NCBI GenBank assembly: GCA_902490055.1
Contig: CABUCP010000257.1
Coordinates: forward strand, 1 to 5,364
DNA length: 5,364 nucleotides
DNA from: an uncultured Klebsiella sp.
GTDB lineage: Bacteria > Pseudomonadota > Gammaproteobacteria > Enterobacterales > Enterobacteriaceae
Direction: 5' to 3'
Below the pieces are notes generated by a model. It was not told the DNA's origin and did not search any database. It was given only the letters and a program-made list of their open reading frames with translations. Below are positions 1 to 5,364 of this stretch, in pieces (within the stretch, counting starts at the first letter, position 1; the number at the start of each line of letters is the position of its first letter). Both the position numbers and the translations under genes were made by a program.

Positions 1-448
1 TGACGACAAAGCGCCGGAAACAGTTAAAAACTTCCTGGACTACTGCCGCGAAGGTTTCTACGACAACACCATTTTCCACCGTGTAATCAACGGCTTCATG
101 ATTCAGGGCGGCGGCTTCGAGCCGGGCATGAATCAGAAAGACACCAAATCTCCGATTCAGAACGAAGCGAACAACGGCCTGAAAAACACCCGTGGTACGC
201 TGGCGATGGCCCGTACTCAGGCGCCGCACTCCGCAACTGCTCAGTTCTTCATCAACATCGCCGACAACGACTTCCTGAACTTCTCTGGCGAAAGCCTGCA
301 GGGTTGGGGCTATTGCGTATTTGCCGAAGTCGTTGAAGGTATGGACGTCGTCGACAAAATCAAAGCGGTTGCCACCGGCCGCAGCGGCATGCACCAGGAC
401 GTGCCGAAAGAAGATGTTGTAATCAAAAGCGTCACCGTCAGCGAATAA
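1..448 (+). CDS. ppiB: Peptidyl-prolyl cis-trans isomerase B (cyclophilin B), 5'-truncated by window edge
   Basis: Cytoplasmic cyclophilin that catalyses cis-trans isomerisation of X-Pro bonds during protein folding. The reading frame is open from the first base; the visible part is 148 codons and begins with [12 protein letters not shown]. coli PpiB has 164 residues, so about 16 N-terminal residues lie outside the window. The cyclophilin core is clear: [14 protein letters not shown] carries the catalytic Arg (R43 in full-length numbering) with the Phe, Met and Gln of the active site, and [17 protein letters not shown] forms the next binding-pocket segment. In NDFLNFSG a Phe stands where human cyclophilin A has Trp121, as in the cyclosporin-insensitive bacterial enzymes. 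The stop codon TAA (446-448) is followed by lpxH after 3 nt, so the two genes are very probably co-transcribed. Promoter and start codon are not visible. Confidence 0.97.
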   Translation, partial: DDKAPETVKNFLDYCREGFYDNTIFHRVINGFMIQGGGFEPGMNQKDTKSPIQNEANNGLKNTRGTLAMARTQAPHSATAQFFINIADNDFLNFSGESLQGWGYCVFAEVVEGMDVVDKIKAVATGRSGMHQDVPKEDVVIKSVTVSE

Positions 449-451
449 TTC

Positions 452-1174
452 GTGGCGACACTTTTTATTGCAGACCTGCATCTGCAAACAGAAGAACCGG
501 CGATCACCGCCGGTTTTCTGCGTTTTTTAGCCGGCAGCGCCCGCGAAGCGGATGCGCTGTATATTCTCGGCGACCTGTTTGAAGCCTGGATCGGCGATGA
601 CGATCCGAACCCACTGCACCAGCAAATCGCCGCCGCCATCAAAGCCGTCGTCGACTCGGGCGTCCCCTGCTATTTCATCCATGGCAACCGCGATTTTCTT
701 GTCGGTCAACGCTTTGCCCGCCAGAGCGGCATGAGCCTGCTGAGCGAAGAAAAGCTGCTGGATCTGTATGGCCGCAAGGTGTTGATTATGCACGGTGACA
801 CCCTTTGCACCGATGACCCCGGCTATCTGGCGTTCCGCGCCAAAGTCCATACCCCATGGATCCAACGCCTGTTTCTCGCCCTGCCGCTGTTTATTCGCCG
901 CCGCATCGCCGCCAAAATGCGCGCCGATAGCCAGGCCGCGAACAGCAGCAAATCCATGGAGATTATGGATGTAAATCCGCAAGCGGTCGTTGACGCGATG
1001 GAAAGACACCACGTGCAATGGCTGATTCATGGCCATACCCATCGTCCGGCGGTTCACGAACTACAGGCCAACGGCCAGCCCGCATGGCGCGTGGTACTTG
1101 GCGCCTGGCACAGCGAAGGGTCGATGGTCAAAGTCAGCGCTGACGACGTCGAACTCATCCACTTCCCGTTTTAA
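452..1174 (+). CDS. lpxH: UDP-2,3-diacylglucosamine diphosphatase (LpxH)
   Basis: Peripheral inner-membrane enzyme of the Raetz pathway. It hydrolyses UDP-2,3-diacylglucosamine to lipid X (2,3-diacylglucosamine 1-phosphate) and UMP, the fourth step of lipid A synthesis. The 240 residues equal the E. coli length. The calcineurin-like di-manganese metallophosphoesterase motifs are all present: D8 and H10 in IADLH, D41 in LGDLFEAW, N79 in HGNRD, H114 in MHGD, and H195/H197 in HGHTHR. Residues of roughly 120-165 (including [14 protein letters not shown] and ANSSKS) form the helical lid that holds the acyl chains in known LpxH structures. The start is GTG; no purine-rich Shine-Dalgarno is visible before it, but the ppiB stop lies 3 nt upstream, so translation is probably coupled to ppiB. 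No U-tract terminator follows the stop; the next element is the purE operator. Confidence 0.97.
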   Translation: MATLFIADLHLQTEEPAITAGFLRFLAGSAREADALYILGDLFEAWIGDDDPNPLHQQIAAAIKAVVDSGVPCYFIHGNRDFLVGQRFARQSGMSLLSEEKLLDLYGRKVLIMHGDTLCTDDPGYLAFRAKVHTPWIQRLFLALPLFIRRRIAAKMRADSQAANSSKSMEIMDVNPQAVVDAMERHHVQWLIHGHTHRPAVHELQANGQPAWRVVLGAWHSEGSMVKVSADDVELIHFPF

Positions 1175-1205
1175 TTTCACCAACGATTTCCCTTTATTTC
1201 CGCCG

Positions 1206-1221
1206 ACGCAACCGTTTTCCT
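1206..1221 (+). promoter_or_regulatory. PurR operator (PUR box) of purEK
   Basis: The 16-mer ACGCAACCGTTTTCCT fits the PurR consensus ANGCAANCGNTTNCNT at every fixed position. It lies 73 nt before the purE start and covers the predicted -35 region, so PurR bound with hypoxanthine or guanine would block RNA polymerase directly. The E. coli purE operator occupies the same place. It also sits 32 nt after the lpxH stop, so bound PurR could impede read-through from lpxH. Confidence 0.93.
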
Positions 1222-1243
1222 TGCCGGGATATCGTGCTATTCT
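1215..1243 (+). promoter_or_regulatory. purEK promoter (sigma70, extended -10)
   Basis: A -10 hexamer TATTCT (1238-1243) is preceded by TG at 1235-1236, giving the extended -10 form TGnTATTCT. With a 17-nt spacer the -35 is TTTTCC (1215-1220), a weak match inside the PUR box. A poor -35 with an extended -10 suits a promoter dominated by its repressor. Transcription would start near 1250, leaving a leader of about 44 nt that contains a small GTGTG-AAG-CACAC hairpin (1261-1273) and the Shine-Dalgarno AGGAG (1278-1282), which is 11 nt before the ATG. Confidence 0.75.
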
Positions 1244-1293
1244 CTGTGGCCTCTAAAGCAGTGTGAAGCACACCCACAGGAGTTTTCAGACGC

Positions 1294-1803
1294 ATGTCTT
1301 CCCGCAATAATCCGGCGCGTATCGCCATCGTGATGGGGTCCAAAAGCGACTGGGCTACCATGCAGTTCGCCGCAGAAATCCTTGATACCCTGAACGTTCC
1401 GCACCACGTTGAAGTGGTCTCCGCCCACCGTACGCCCGATAAACTGTTTAGCTTCGCCGAAAGCGCTGAAAGCAACGGTTATCAGGTGATTATCGCTGGT
1501 GCTGGCGGCGCGGCGCATCTGCCGGGCATGATTGCAGCGAAAACCCTGGTACCGGTACTCGGCGTGCCGGTACAAAGCGCGGCGTTAAGCGGCGTGGACA
1601 GCCTCTACTCTATCGTCCAGATGCCGCGCGGGATCCCGGTCGGCACGCTGGCGATCGGCAAAGCCGGCGCCGCCAACGCCGCCCTGCTTGCCGCGCAAAT
1701 TCTCGCCCAGCATGACGCGCAACTCCATCAGCGCCTGAGCGCCTGGCGTCAGGCGCAAACTGATGAAGTGCTGGATAACCCAGACCCGCGGGGTGCGGCA
1801 TGA
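1294..1803 (+). CDS. purE: N5-carboxyaminoimidazole ribonucleotide mutase, class I PurE
   Basis: Cytoplasmic enzyme of de novo purine synthesis. It moves the carboxylate of N5-CAIR, made by PurK, from nitrogen to carbon 4 to give CAIR. The 169 residues match the E. coli length. Family motifs: GSKSDWATM (15-23, substrate phosphate and ribose contacts S16, S18 and D19), SAHRTP (43-48, with catalytic H45), [11 protein letters not shown] (68-78, with H75), and the segment [17 protein letters not shown], which lies at the subunit interface of the octamer. The dependence on N5-CAIR is typical of class I enzymes that occur with PurK, which is the next gene. The ATG has the Shine-Dalgarno AGGAG 11 nt upstream. 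The stop TGA overlaps the purK start (ATGA). Expression is predicted to be repressed by PurR through the operator upstream. Confidence 0.98.
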   Translation: MSSRNNPARIAIVMGSKSDWATMQFAAEILDTLNVPHHVEVVSAHRTPDKLFSFAESAESNGYQVIIAGAGGAAHLPGMIAAKTLVPVLGVPVQSAALSGVDSLYSIVQMPRGIPVGTLAIGKAGAANAALLAAQILAQHDAQLHQRLSAWRQAQTDEVLDNPDPRGAA

Positions 1804-2867
1804 AACAGGTTTGCGTCCTCGGCAACGGGCAGTTAGGCCGCATGCTGCGTCAGGCCGGCGAGCCGCTGGGCATCGCCGTCTGGCCGGTCGGGCTGGAAGC
1901 CGATCCGCAAGCCGTGCCATTCCAGCAGAGCGTGATCACCGCTGAAATCGAGCGCTGGCCGGAAACCGCCCTGACCCGCGAACTGGCCCGCCACCCGGCG
2001 TTCGTCAACCGCGACGTTTTTCCCATCATCGCCGACCGCCTGACGCAAAAACAGCTGTTCGACAAGCTTGGCCTCGCCACCGCTCCCTGGCAGCTGCTGG
2101 CGGATAAAAACGAATGGCCTGCGGTGTTTGCCCGTCTGGGCGAACTGGCTATCGTTAAGCGCCGCGTCGGCGGCTACGACGGCCGCGGCCAGTGGCGCCT
2201 GCGCAAAGACGAAACCGCGCAACTGCCTGATGATAACTACGGTGAATGCATCGTTGAACAGGGGATTAACTTCTCCGCCGAAGTGTCGCTGGTCGGCGCC
2301 CGCGGCCGTGACGGCAGCACCGTGTTTTATCCGCTAACCCGCAACCTGCATCAGGATGGTATCCTGCGCGCCAGCGTCGCCTTCCCGCAGGCCAATGCGC
2401 GCCAGCAGGAACAGGCGGAAAGCATGCTGTCAGCGATCATGAGCGAACTGAACTACGTTGGCGTGATGGCGATGGAATGCTTCGTGACCGCCGAAGGGCT
2501 GCTGATTAACGAGCTGGCGCCGCGCGTACACAACAGCGGCCACTGGACGCAGAACGGCGCGTCAATCAGTCAATTTGAACTGCACCTGCGCGCCATTACC
2601 GACCTGCCCCTGCCGCCGCCGGTGGTCAACAGCCCATCGGTGATGATCAACCTGATCGGCAGCCATCTGAACTATGACTGGCTGAAGCTGCCGTTGGTCC
2701 ATCTGCACTGGTACGACAAAGACGTTCGTCCGGGGCGTAAAGTCGGGCATCTGAATCTGACCGATAGCGATACCGACCGCCTGAGCGCAACCCTGGAAGC
2801 GCTGAAGCCGCTGCTGCCTGCCGAATACGCCAGCGGCGTTTTCTGGGCGCAATCACAGCTCAATTAA
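1800..2867 (+). CDS. purK: N5-carboxyaminoimidazole ribonucleotide synthase (PurK)
   Basis: ATP-grasp ligase that carboxylates AIR with bicarbonate and ATP to give N5-CAIR, the substrate of PurE. The 355 residues equal the E. coli length. The N-terminal pre-ATP-grasp fold starts with GNGQLGRM (8-15). The ATP-grasp domain shows [14 protein letters not shown] (119-132, glycine-rich loop over ATP), VEQGI (152-156, E153 expected to contact the adenosine), and the Mg-binding acids E226 in MAMECF and E238 in [14 protein letters not shown] (237-250). The residues up to 355 form the small C-terminal domain. The start overlaps the purE stop by 4 nt (ATGA), a standard arrangement for translational coupling that keeps the two enzymes in step; N5-CAIR is unstable, so balanced expression makes sense. 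A strong inverted repeat begins 7 nt after the stop codon. Confidence 0.98.
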   Translation: MKQVCVLGNGQLGRMLRQAGEPLGIAVWPVGLEADPQAVPFQQSVITAEIERWPETALTRELARHPAFVNRDVFPIIADRLTQKQLFDKLGLATAPWQLLADKNEWPAVFARLGELAIVKRRVGGYDGRGQWRLRKDETAQLPDDNYGECIVEQGINFSAEVSLVGARGRDGSTVFYPLTRNLHQDGILRASVAFPQANARQQEQAESMLSAIMSELNYVGVMAMECFVTAEGLLINELAPRVHNSGHWTQNGASISQFELHLRAITDLPLPPPVVNSPSVMINLIGSHLNYDWLKLPLVHLHWYDKDVRPGRKVGHLNLTDSDTDRLSATLEALKPLLPAEYASGVFWAQSQLN

Positions 2868-2873
2868 GCCATT

Positions 2874-2910
2874 CGTGCCGGGGATTTGATCTATCCCCTT
2901 CCCCGGCACG
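2874..2910 (+). terminator. Strong inverted repeat after purK, possible operon-end hairpin
   Basis: CGTGCCGGGG (2874-2883) is perfectly complementary to CCCCGGCACG (2901-2910), with a 17-nt loop. Inside it, GGGGAT (2880-2885) can alternatively pair with ATCCCC (2893-2898) around a 7-nt loop, using the same four G residues, so two folds compete. The downstream sequence is C/G-rich and has no T-run, so it is not a textbook intrinsic terminator. It may stabilise the purEK mRNA 3' end, act with Rho, or lie in a read-through transcript into selU. The pairing is seen directly; the role is inferred. Confidence 0.45.
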
Positions 2911-2928
2911 CCCTTCGGCGCGTAGAAT
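2899..2928 (+). promoter_or_regulatory. Weak candidate selU promoter
   Basis: TAGAAT (2923-2928) matches five of six -10 positions. With an 18-nt spacer the best -35 is TTCCCC (2899-2904), a poor match. It would start transcription near 2935, just downstream of the purK hairpin, and give a leader of about 43 nt before selU. No other convincing pair was seen in the 110-nt gap. selU may equally be reached by read-through from purEK. Confidence 0.25.
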
Positions 2929-2977
2929 CCCCACCTCGCAGTAAGCTTATCCCGGTTTTAACTCAAAAGGACGACCC

Positions 2978-4054
2978 ATGGAAAATGGGACACACTATCG
3001 CGCCATTCTCTGCGCGGATACACCGCTTATCGACGTCCGCGCGCCGGTGGAATTCAACCAGAGCGCGATGCCTGCGGCGATTAACCTGCCGCTGATGAAC
3101 GATGACGAACGCGCCGCCGTCGGCACCTGCTATAAGCGTCAGGGGCCGGAAGCGGCATTAGCGCTCGGCCATAAGCTGGTCGATGGCGACCTCCGCGCCA
3201 GCCGCCTCAAGGCCTGGCTGGCGGCCTGCGCCCGTTATCCGCAGGGCTATCTGTGCTGCGCCCGCGGCGGGCAGCGCTCGCATATCGTGCAGCAGTGGCT
3301 GCGTGAAGCGGGCCTCGACTATCCCCTGATCGTCGGCGGTTACAAAGCCTTACGCCAGGCGGCGATTCAGGCCACCGAAGAGCTGGTGCAGCGCCCTATC
3401 GTGCTGATTGGCGGCTGTACCGGCAATGGCAAAACTCAGCTAGTCTGTTCGCGGCCGGACGGTATCGATCTCGAAGGCCACGCCCACCACCGCGGTTCTT
3501 CATTTGGCCGCACGCTACAGCAGCAATACCCGCAGGCGACGTTCGAAAACCATCTGGCGGTCTCCCTGCTCAAGAAAGCCGAACAGCAGACGCGCTGGGT
3601 GCTGGAAGATGAAGGCCATATGATCGGCGCGAACCACCTGCCGGAGTGCATGCGTATTCGCATGGCGCAATCGCCGCTGGCAGTGGTGGAAGATCCGTTT
3701 GAAATTCGCCTCGAACGGCTACGCGAAGAGTACTTCGATCGCATGTATCGCGACTTTATCGCCGCCTACGGCGAAGAAAAAGGCTGGCAGGAGTACGGTG
3801 AATATCTGCGCCACGGGTTATTTGCCATCCGCCGCCGTCTGGGGCTGCAGCGTTTTGCGCAGTTGACCAGCCTGCTCGACGAGGCGCTGGCGCAGCAGCA
3901 GCGTACCGCCAGTACCGAGGCGCATTTTGCCTGGCTGGTGCCGCTGTTAAATGAATACTACGACCCGATGTATCGCTATCAGTTGGAGAAAAAAGCCGGA
4001 AAAATTATTTTTCGCGGCAACTGGCAGGACGTTGCCGCCTGGCTGGCGAAGTAG
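2978..4054 (+). CDS. selU: tRNA 2-selenouridine synthase (SelU/MnmH, formerly YbbB)
   Basis: Modifies the wobble base U34 of tRNAs for Lys, Glu and Gln: it geranylates 2-thiouridine and then replaces the S-geranyl group with selenium from selenophosphate (made by SelD). The 358 residues compare with 364 in E. coli. The N-terminal rhodanese domain (about 5-125) has DVRAPVEF (19-26) and the active-site loop CCARGGQRS (93-101), where C94 aligns with the catalytic C97 of E. coli. The C-terminal domain has a Walker A P-loop, GCTGNGKT (146-153), used in the geranyl transfer half. [19 protein letters not shown] and the C-terminal [15 protein letters not shown] are also typical of the family. The ATG has the Shine-Dalgarno AAGGA (2967-2971) 6 nt upstream, which supports this start; the E. 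coli protein is about three residues longer at the N terminus. The gene lies directly after purK and converges on the porin gene. Confidence 0.96.
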   Translation: MENGTHYRAILCADTPLIDVRAPVEFNQSAMPAAINLPLMNDDERAAVGTCYKRQGPEAALALGHKLVDGDLRASRLKAWLAACARYPQGYLCCARGGQRSHIVQQWLREAGLDYPLIVGGYKALRQAAIQATEELVQRPIVLIGGCTGNGKTQLVCSRPDGIDLEGHAHHRGSSFGRTLQQQYPQATFENHLAVSLLKKAEQQTRWVLEDEGHMIGANHLPECMRIRMAQSPLAVVEDPFEIRLERLREEYFDRMYRDFIAAYGEEKGWQEYGEYLRHGLFAIRRRLGLQRFAQLTSLLDEALAQQQRTASTEAHFAWLVPLLNEYYDPMYRYQLEKKAGKIIFRGNWQDVAAWLAK

Positions 4055-4074
4055 TTTCCCCAACCAGACGGCTT

Positions 4075-4103
4075 CCCGGGTAGCGGCTTTCGTCTTACCC
4101 AGG
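4075..4103 (+). repeat. Degenerate REP-like palindrome (unit a)
   Basis: CCCGGGT (4075-4081) pairs with ACCCAGG (4097-4103) except for one C-A mismatch. Inside, GCG (4083-4085) pairs with CGT (4091-4093, one G-U), with unpaired bases next to TT before the outer stem, as in REP elements. It is the most degraded of the four units and begins 20 nt after the selU stop. Confidence 0.5.
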
Positions 4104-4117
4104 CCCGGCATGTGATC

Positions 4118-4150
4118 TGTAGGCCCGCGCAAGCGTAGTGCCGCCGGGCA
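4118..4150 (-). repeat. REP element (unit b), inverted relative to the others
   Basis: Reads TGTAGG at its left end and GGGCA at its right end, the reverse complement of the usual REP layout that ends in CCTACA. GCCCG (4123-4127) pairs with CGGGC (4145-4149), then a bulge and a short inner stem follow. With unit c it makes an inverted pair, the arrangement of a BIME (bacterial interspersed mosaic element). Such elements in other enterobacteria bind DNA gyrase or IHF, stabilise mRNA 3' ends, and are mobilised by TnpA-REP transposases. Confidence 0.75.
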
Positions 4151-4178
4151 ATAACCGCGGGTAAAGAGCCGCTTTTGC

Positions 4179-4210
4179 GTTGGATGGCGGCTGCGCCTTA
4201 TCCGACCTAC
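4179..4210 (+). repeat. REP element (unit c)
   Basis: GTTGGAT (4179-4185) pairs with ATCCGAC (4200-4206, one G-U). GGCG (4186-4189) pairs with CGCC (4194-4197) around GCTG, leaving the TT bulge (4198-4199) that is a hallmark of REP hairpins; the unit ends in CCTAC. It closely resembles the E. coli REP consensus with its CGCCTTATCCGGCCTAC tail. It lies 28 nt after unit b, in the opposite orientation. Confidence 0.85.
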
Positions 4211-4245
4211 GGTCCTGAAACTACTGGTGTTGGTGATCTCAAAAT

Positions 4246-4277
4246 CCCCGGTGGCGCTGCCGCTTACCGGGGCTACA
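4246..4277 (+). repeat. REP element (unit d)
   Basis: CCCCGGT (4246-4252) pairs perfectly with ACCGGGG (4266-4272). The inner GCG (4254-4256) pairs with CGC (4261-4263), with an unpaired G on one side and the TT bulge (4264-4265) on the other; the tail is CTACA. It has the same orientation as unit c and, judged by outer-stem pairing, is the best preserved of the four. It differs in stem sequence from unit c, so the cluster mixes REP subtypes. Confidence 0.8.
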
Positions 4278-4314
4278 GCGCTGTGCGATTTGGTAGCCTG
4301 GCTTAGCACAGCGC
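4278..4314. repeat. 9-bp inverted repeat with 19-nt loop
   Basis: GCGCTGTGC (4278-4286) is perfectly complementary to GCACAGCGC (4306-4314). The loop contains a small AGCC/GGCT self-complement. Its right arm shares 4312-4314 with the next hairpin's left arm, so both full stems cannot form at once. It directly abuts REP unit d. Confidence 0.7.
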
Positions 4315-4339
4315 AAGCCGGGGAAATTCCCGGCTTGCG
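4312..4339 (-). terminator. 11-bp perfect hairpin downstream of the porin gene
   Basis: CGCAAGCCGGG (4312-4322) pairs perfectly with CCCGGCTTGCG (4329-4339) around the 6-nt loop GAAATT. It begins 11 nt after the porin stop on the minus strand, the usual place for a transcription end, but no U-tract follows on either strand. It is better described as a 3'-end stabilising or Rho-assisted hairpin than as a standard intrinsic terminator. Being symmetrical, it could serve selU transcripts as well. Confidence 0.5.
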
Positions 4340-4350
4340 GCGGCTCATCG

Positions 4351-5364
4351 TTAGAAGTCGTAACGCAGACGCACCAGGTTCATATCGCCCAGGTCGTCGG
4401 TGCTGGAGGTGAATACGTGTTCGTAGTCAACACGGAAGCCGTAATTCAGCTGGAAGCTAATACCCAGACCATTATCGATACGCTGGTAGTTGCGGCCATT
4501 CACGTACTGCAGACGGTCGCCCATAAAGTACGGCTGAATAGATTTGACTGCGTACTGGTTGATCGGGAATTTATAGCCCGCAAAGTATTCAATACCCCAG
4601 GCATCGCCGGCGAAGTAATCATGCACATTGGTTTTTTTGGTGGTCAGGAAGTTCTGATACCAGCCGCCGCCGAAGGAGAAGGTCCAGTTGTCCGGGGTCC
4701 AGCTCAGCGCGGTACCGACGATATTCTGATCATAGGTTTTGCTGTCGGAGCTAGACGGATCGCGCATTTCGGCACGGGTGTAGTTCCACGCGGTACCCCA
4801 GGTCAGATCCTTCATGATGTGGTAATCCGCACCAATAGAACCACCGCCTTTACGTTTGTAGCGCAGACCGTTGCCCGGCAGGTATTCGCTATCTTCGAAC
4901 AGATAAGAGCCGTACAGGTCGACATCACCGACGGTTTTCTTATATTTCAGCATACCGCGTGAACGATAAGAACCATCGTAGTCGCCGTTAATACCGTTAC
5001 CCGGGGCCTGGCCGATCATATCGTAGTCCCAGATATCGGTTTTCACGCCAACCACATCATAGTAAATACTGTTTTGCTGACCGTAGGTCAGTGTACCCCA
5101 GGTGTCGCTCTTCAGACCGGTATACAGCATACGGCGAGAGGTGTTATTCGCGCCTTCCGCATAGTGGTTATCCCAGTCAAACAGCGCCGGAATGTTCACG
5201 CCCAGTTCGTAGTAGCTGATCCAGCTAATATCATCAAACAGATAGTAATCAGCGGCGAAGCGGAAACGAGTACCGCCGTCGAAACCGTTACGTTTGTAGG
5301 AACCTTTATCACCATCGCCGGTCATCATATTGAACTGCGGACGAATACTGCCGCCGACGGTAAA
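4351..5364 (-). CDS. General-porin-type outer membrane protein, 5'-truncated by window edge
   Basis: Outer membrane beta-barrel of the Gram-negative general porin superfamily, expected to be a trimeric diffusion channel. The frame stays open to the window edge: 12 more residues (starting FTVGGSIRPQF) precede the first visible Met codon at 5326-5328, so that Met is internal. The visible 337 residues almost fill a mature porin; the signal peptide and some ten mature residues are missing. Support comes from alternating aromatic/polar strands, the early-strand motif GLKSDTWGTLTYGQQNS followed by YYDVVG (about residues 83-106 of the visible part), a likely constriction loop L3 around DMIGQAPGNGINGDYDG, later strands such as VDLYGSYLFEDSEY and FSFGGGWYQNF, and a C-terminal strand ending LVRLRYDF with the terminal Phe recognised by the BAM machinery. 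Surface loops are rich in Tyr, Asp and Gly. I do not recognise it as OmpF, OmpC, PhoE, OmpG or LamB, so no symbol is given. Substrate and promoter cannot be read here. Confidence 0.85.
   Translation of the reverse strand, partial: FTVGGSIRPQFNMMTGDGDKGSYKRNGFDGGTRFRFAADYYLFDDISWISYYELGVNIPALFDWDNHYAEGANNTSRRMLYTGLKSDTWGTLTYGQQNSIYYDVVGVKTDIWDYDMIGQAPGNGINGDYDGSYRSRGMLKYKKTVGDVDLYGSYLFEDSEYLPGNGLRYKRKGGGSIGADYHIMKDLTWGTAWNYTRAEMRDPSSSDSKTYDQNIVGTALSWTPDNWTFSFGGGWYQNFLTTKKTNVHDYFAGDAWGIEYFAGYKFPINQYAVKSIQPYFMGDRLQYVNGRNYQRIDNGLGISFQLNYGFRVDYEHVFTSSTDDLGDMNLVRLRYDF

Larger units (their letters stand above)
4055..4350. other. Convergent intergenic region, palindrome-rich, no gene seen
   Basis: This 296-nt stretch separates the 3' ends of selU (plus) and the porin gene (minus). 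I see no credible coding sequence. About two thirds of it is made of inverted repeats: four REP-type elements between 4075 and 4277, then two long inverted repeats between 4278 and 4339, listed separately. No T-run follows any stem on either strand, so transcript ends here would depend on Rho, on processing, or on the hairpins as exonuclease barriers. Confidence 0.8.

Noticed and set aside
310..642. Minus-strand open frame spanning the ppiB-lpxH junction
   Set aside because: Both overlapped genes are well supported on the plus strand; the low-complexity Ser/Arg/Ala-rich product looks like a shadow translation.
527..1057. Long minus-strand open frame (176 codons) opposite lpxH
   Set aside because: It lies wholly within lpxH, whose product has all its catalytic motifs. 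The frame is a by-product of high G+C at third codon positions, and its protein has no recognisable domain.
1175..1205. Terminator for lpxH
   Set aside because: The AT-rich sequence after the stop has T-runs but no preceding stem of any length.
4075..4277. CRISPR array
   Set aside because: The repeats are palindromic REP units of differing sequence and orientation with uneven gaps, not identical direct repeats with constant spacers.
4055..4350. Intrinsic terminator or small RNA gene between selU and the porin
   Set aside because: None of the stems is followed by a T-run on either strand, and I saw no convincing promoter for a small RNA; the hairpins are reported as repeats or possible non-canonical 3' ends.
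4417..4962. Plus-strand open frame (181 codons) opposite the porin gene
   Set aside because: It is antisense to a convincing beta-barrel protein that ends with the proper C-terminal Phe. It has no ribosome site worth noting, and its hydrophobic look comes from the complement of porin codons.
5326..5328. ATG codon (minus strand) as start of the porin
   Set aside because: The same frame continues upstream to the window edge with residues that form the first beta strand, and no signal peptide follows this Met, so it is internal.

Overview
This window reads as a stretch of enterobacterial core chromosome. Every protein except the last has an ortholog I recognise from Escherichia coli, with near-identical length and intact active-site residues. 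The high G+C third codon positions and the style of the REP palindromes in the last intergenic region suggest a Klebsiella/Raoultella/Enterobacter-type genome rather than E. coli. That genus-level call is an inference from memory, not a search result.

Layout, left to right. (1) The 3' nine-tenths of ppiB (cyclophilin B, 1-448), followed after only 3 nt by lpxH (452-1174, GTG start), an essential lipid A biosynthesis hydrolase. (2) A 119-nt control region with a clear PurR operator (1206-1221) overlapping an extended -10 promoter, then the purEK operon (1294-1803 and 1800-2867, ATGA overlap). Its two enzymes convert AIR to CAIR in de novo purine synthesis. (3) A 110-nt gap with a strong inverted repeat, then selU (2978-4054), the tRNA 2-selenouridine synthase, with its own Shine-Dalgarno sequence. 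(4) A 296-nt convergent intergenic region without a gene, built almost entirely of palindromes: four REP-type elements (4075-4277) and two further long inverted repeats that overlap by 3 nt (4278-4339). (5) On the minus strand, a general-porin-type outer membrane beta-barrel (4351 to the window edge), which lacks its signal peptide and first residues because the window ends.

The genes are mostly independent housekeeping functions: protein folding, lipid A, purine synthesis, tRNA wobble modification and an outer membrane channel. The one tightly integrated unit is purEK under PurR control. I found no sign of an undescribed system, defence island, prophage or insertion sequence. The points worth a second look are structural: direct purK-selU adjacency (in E. 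coli K-12 the two are separated by the allantoin/glyoxylate cluster), the REP cluster with its overlapping hairpins, and the identity of the porin.
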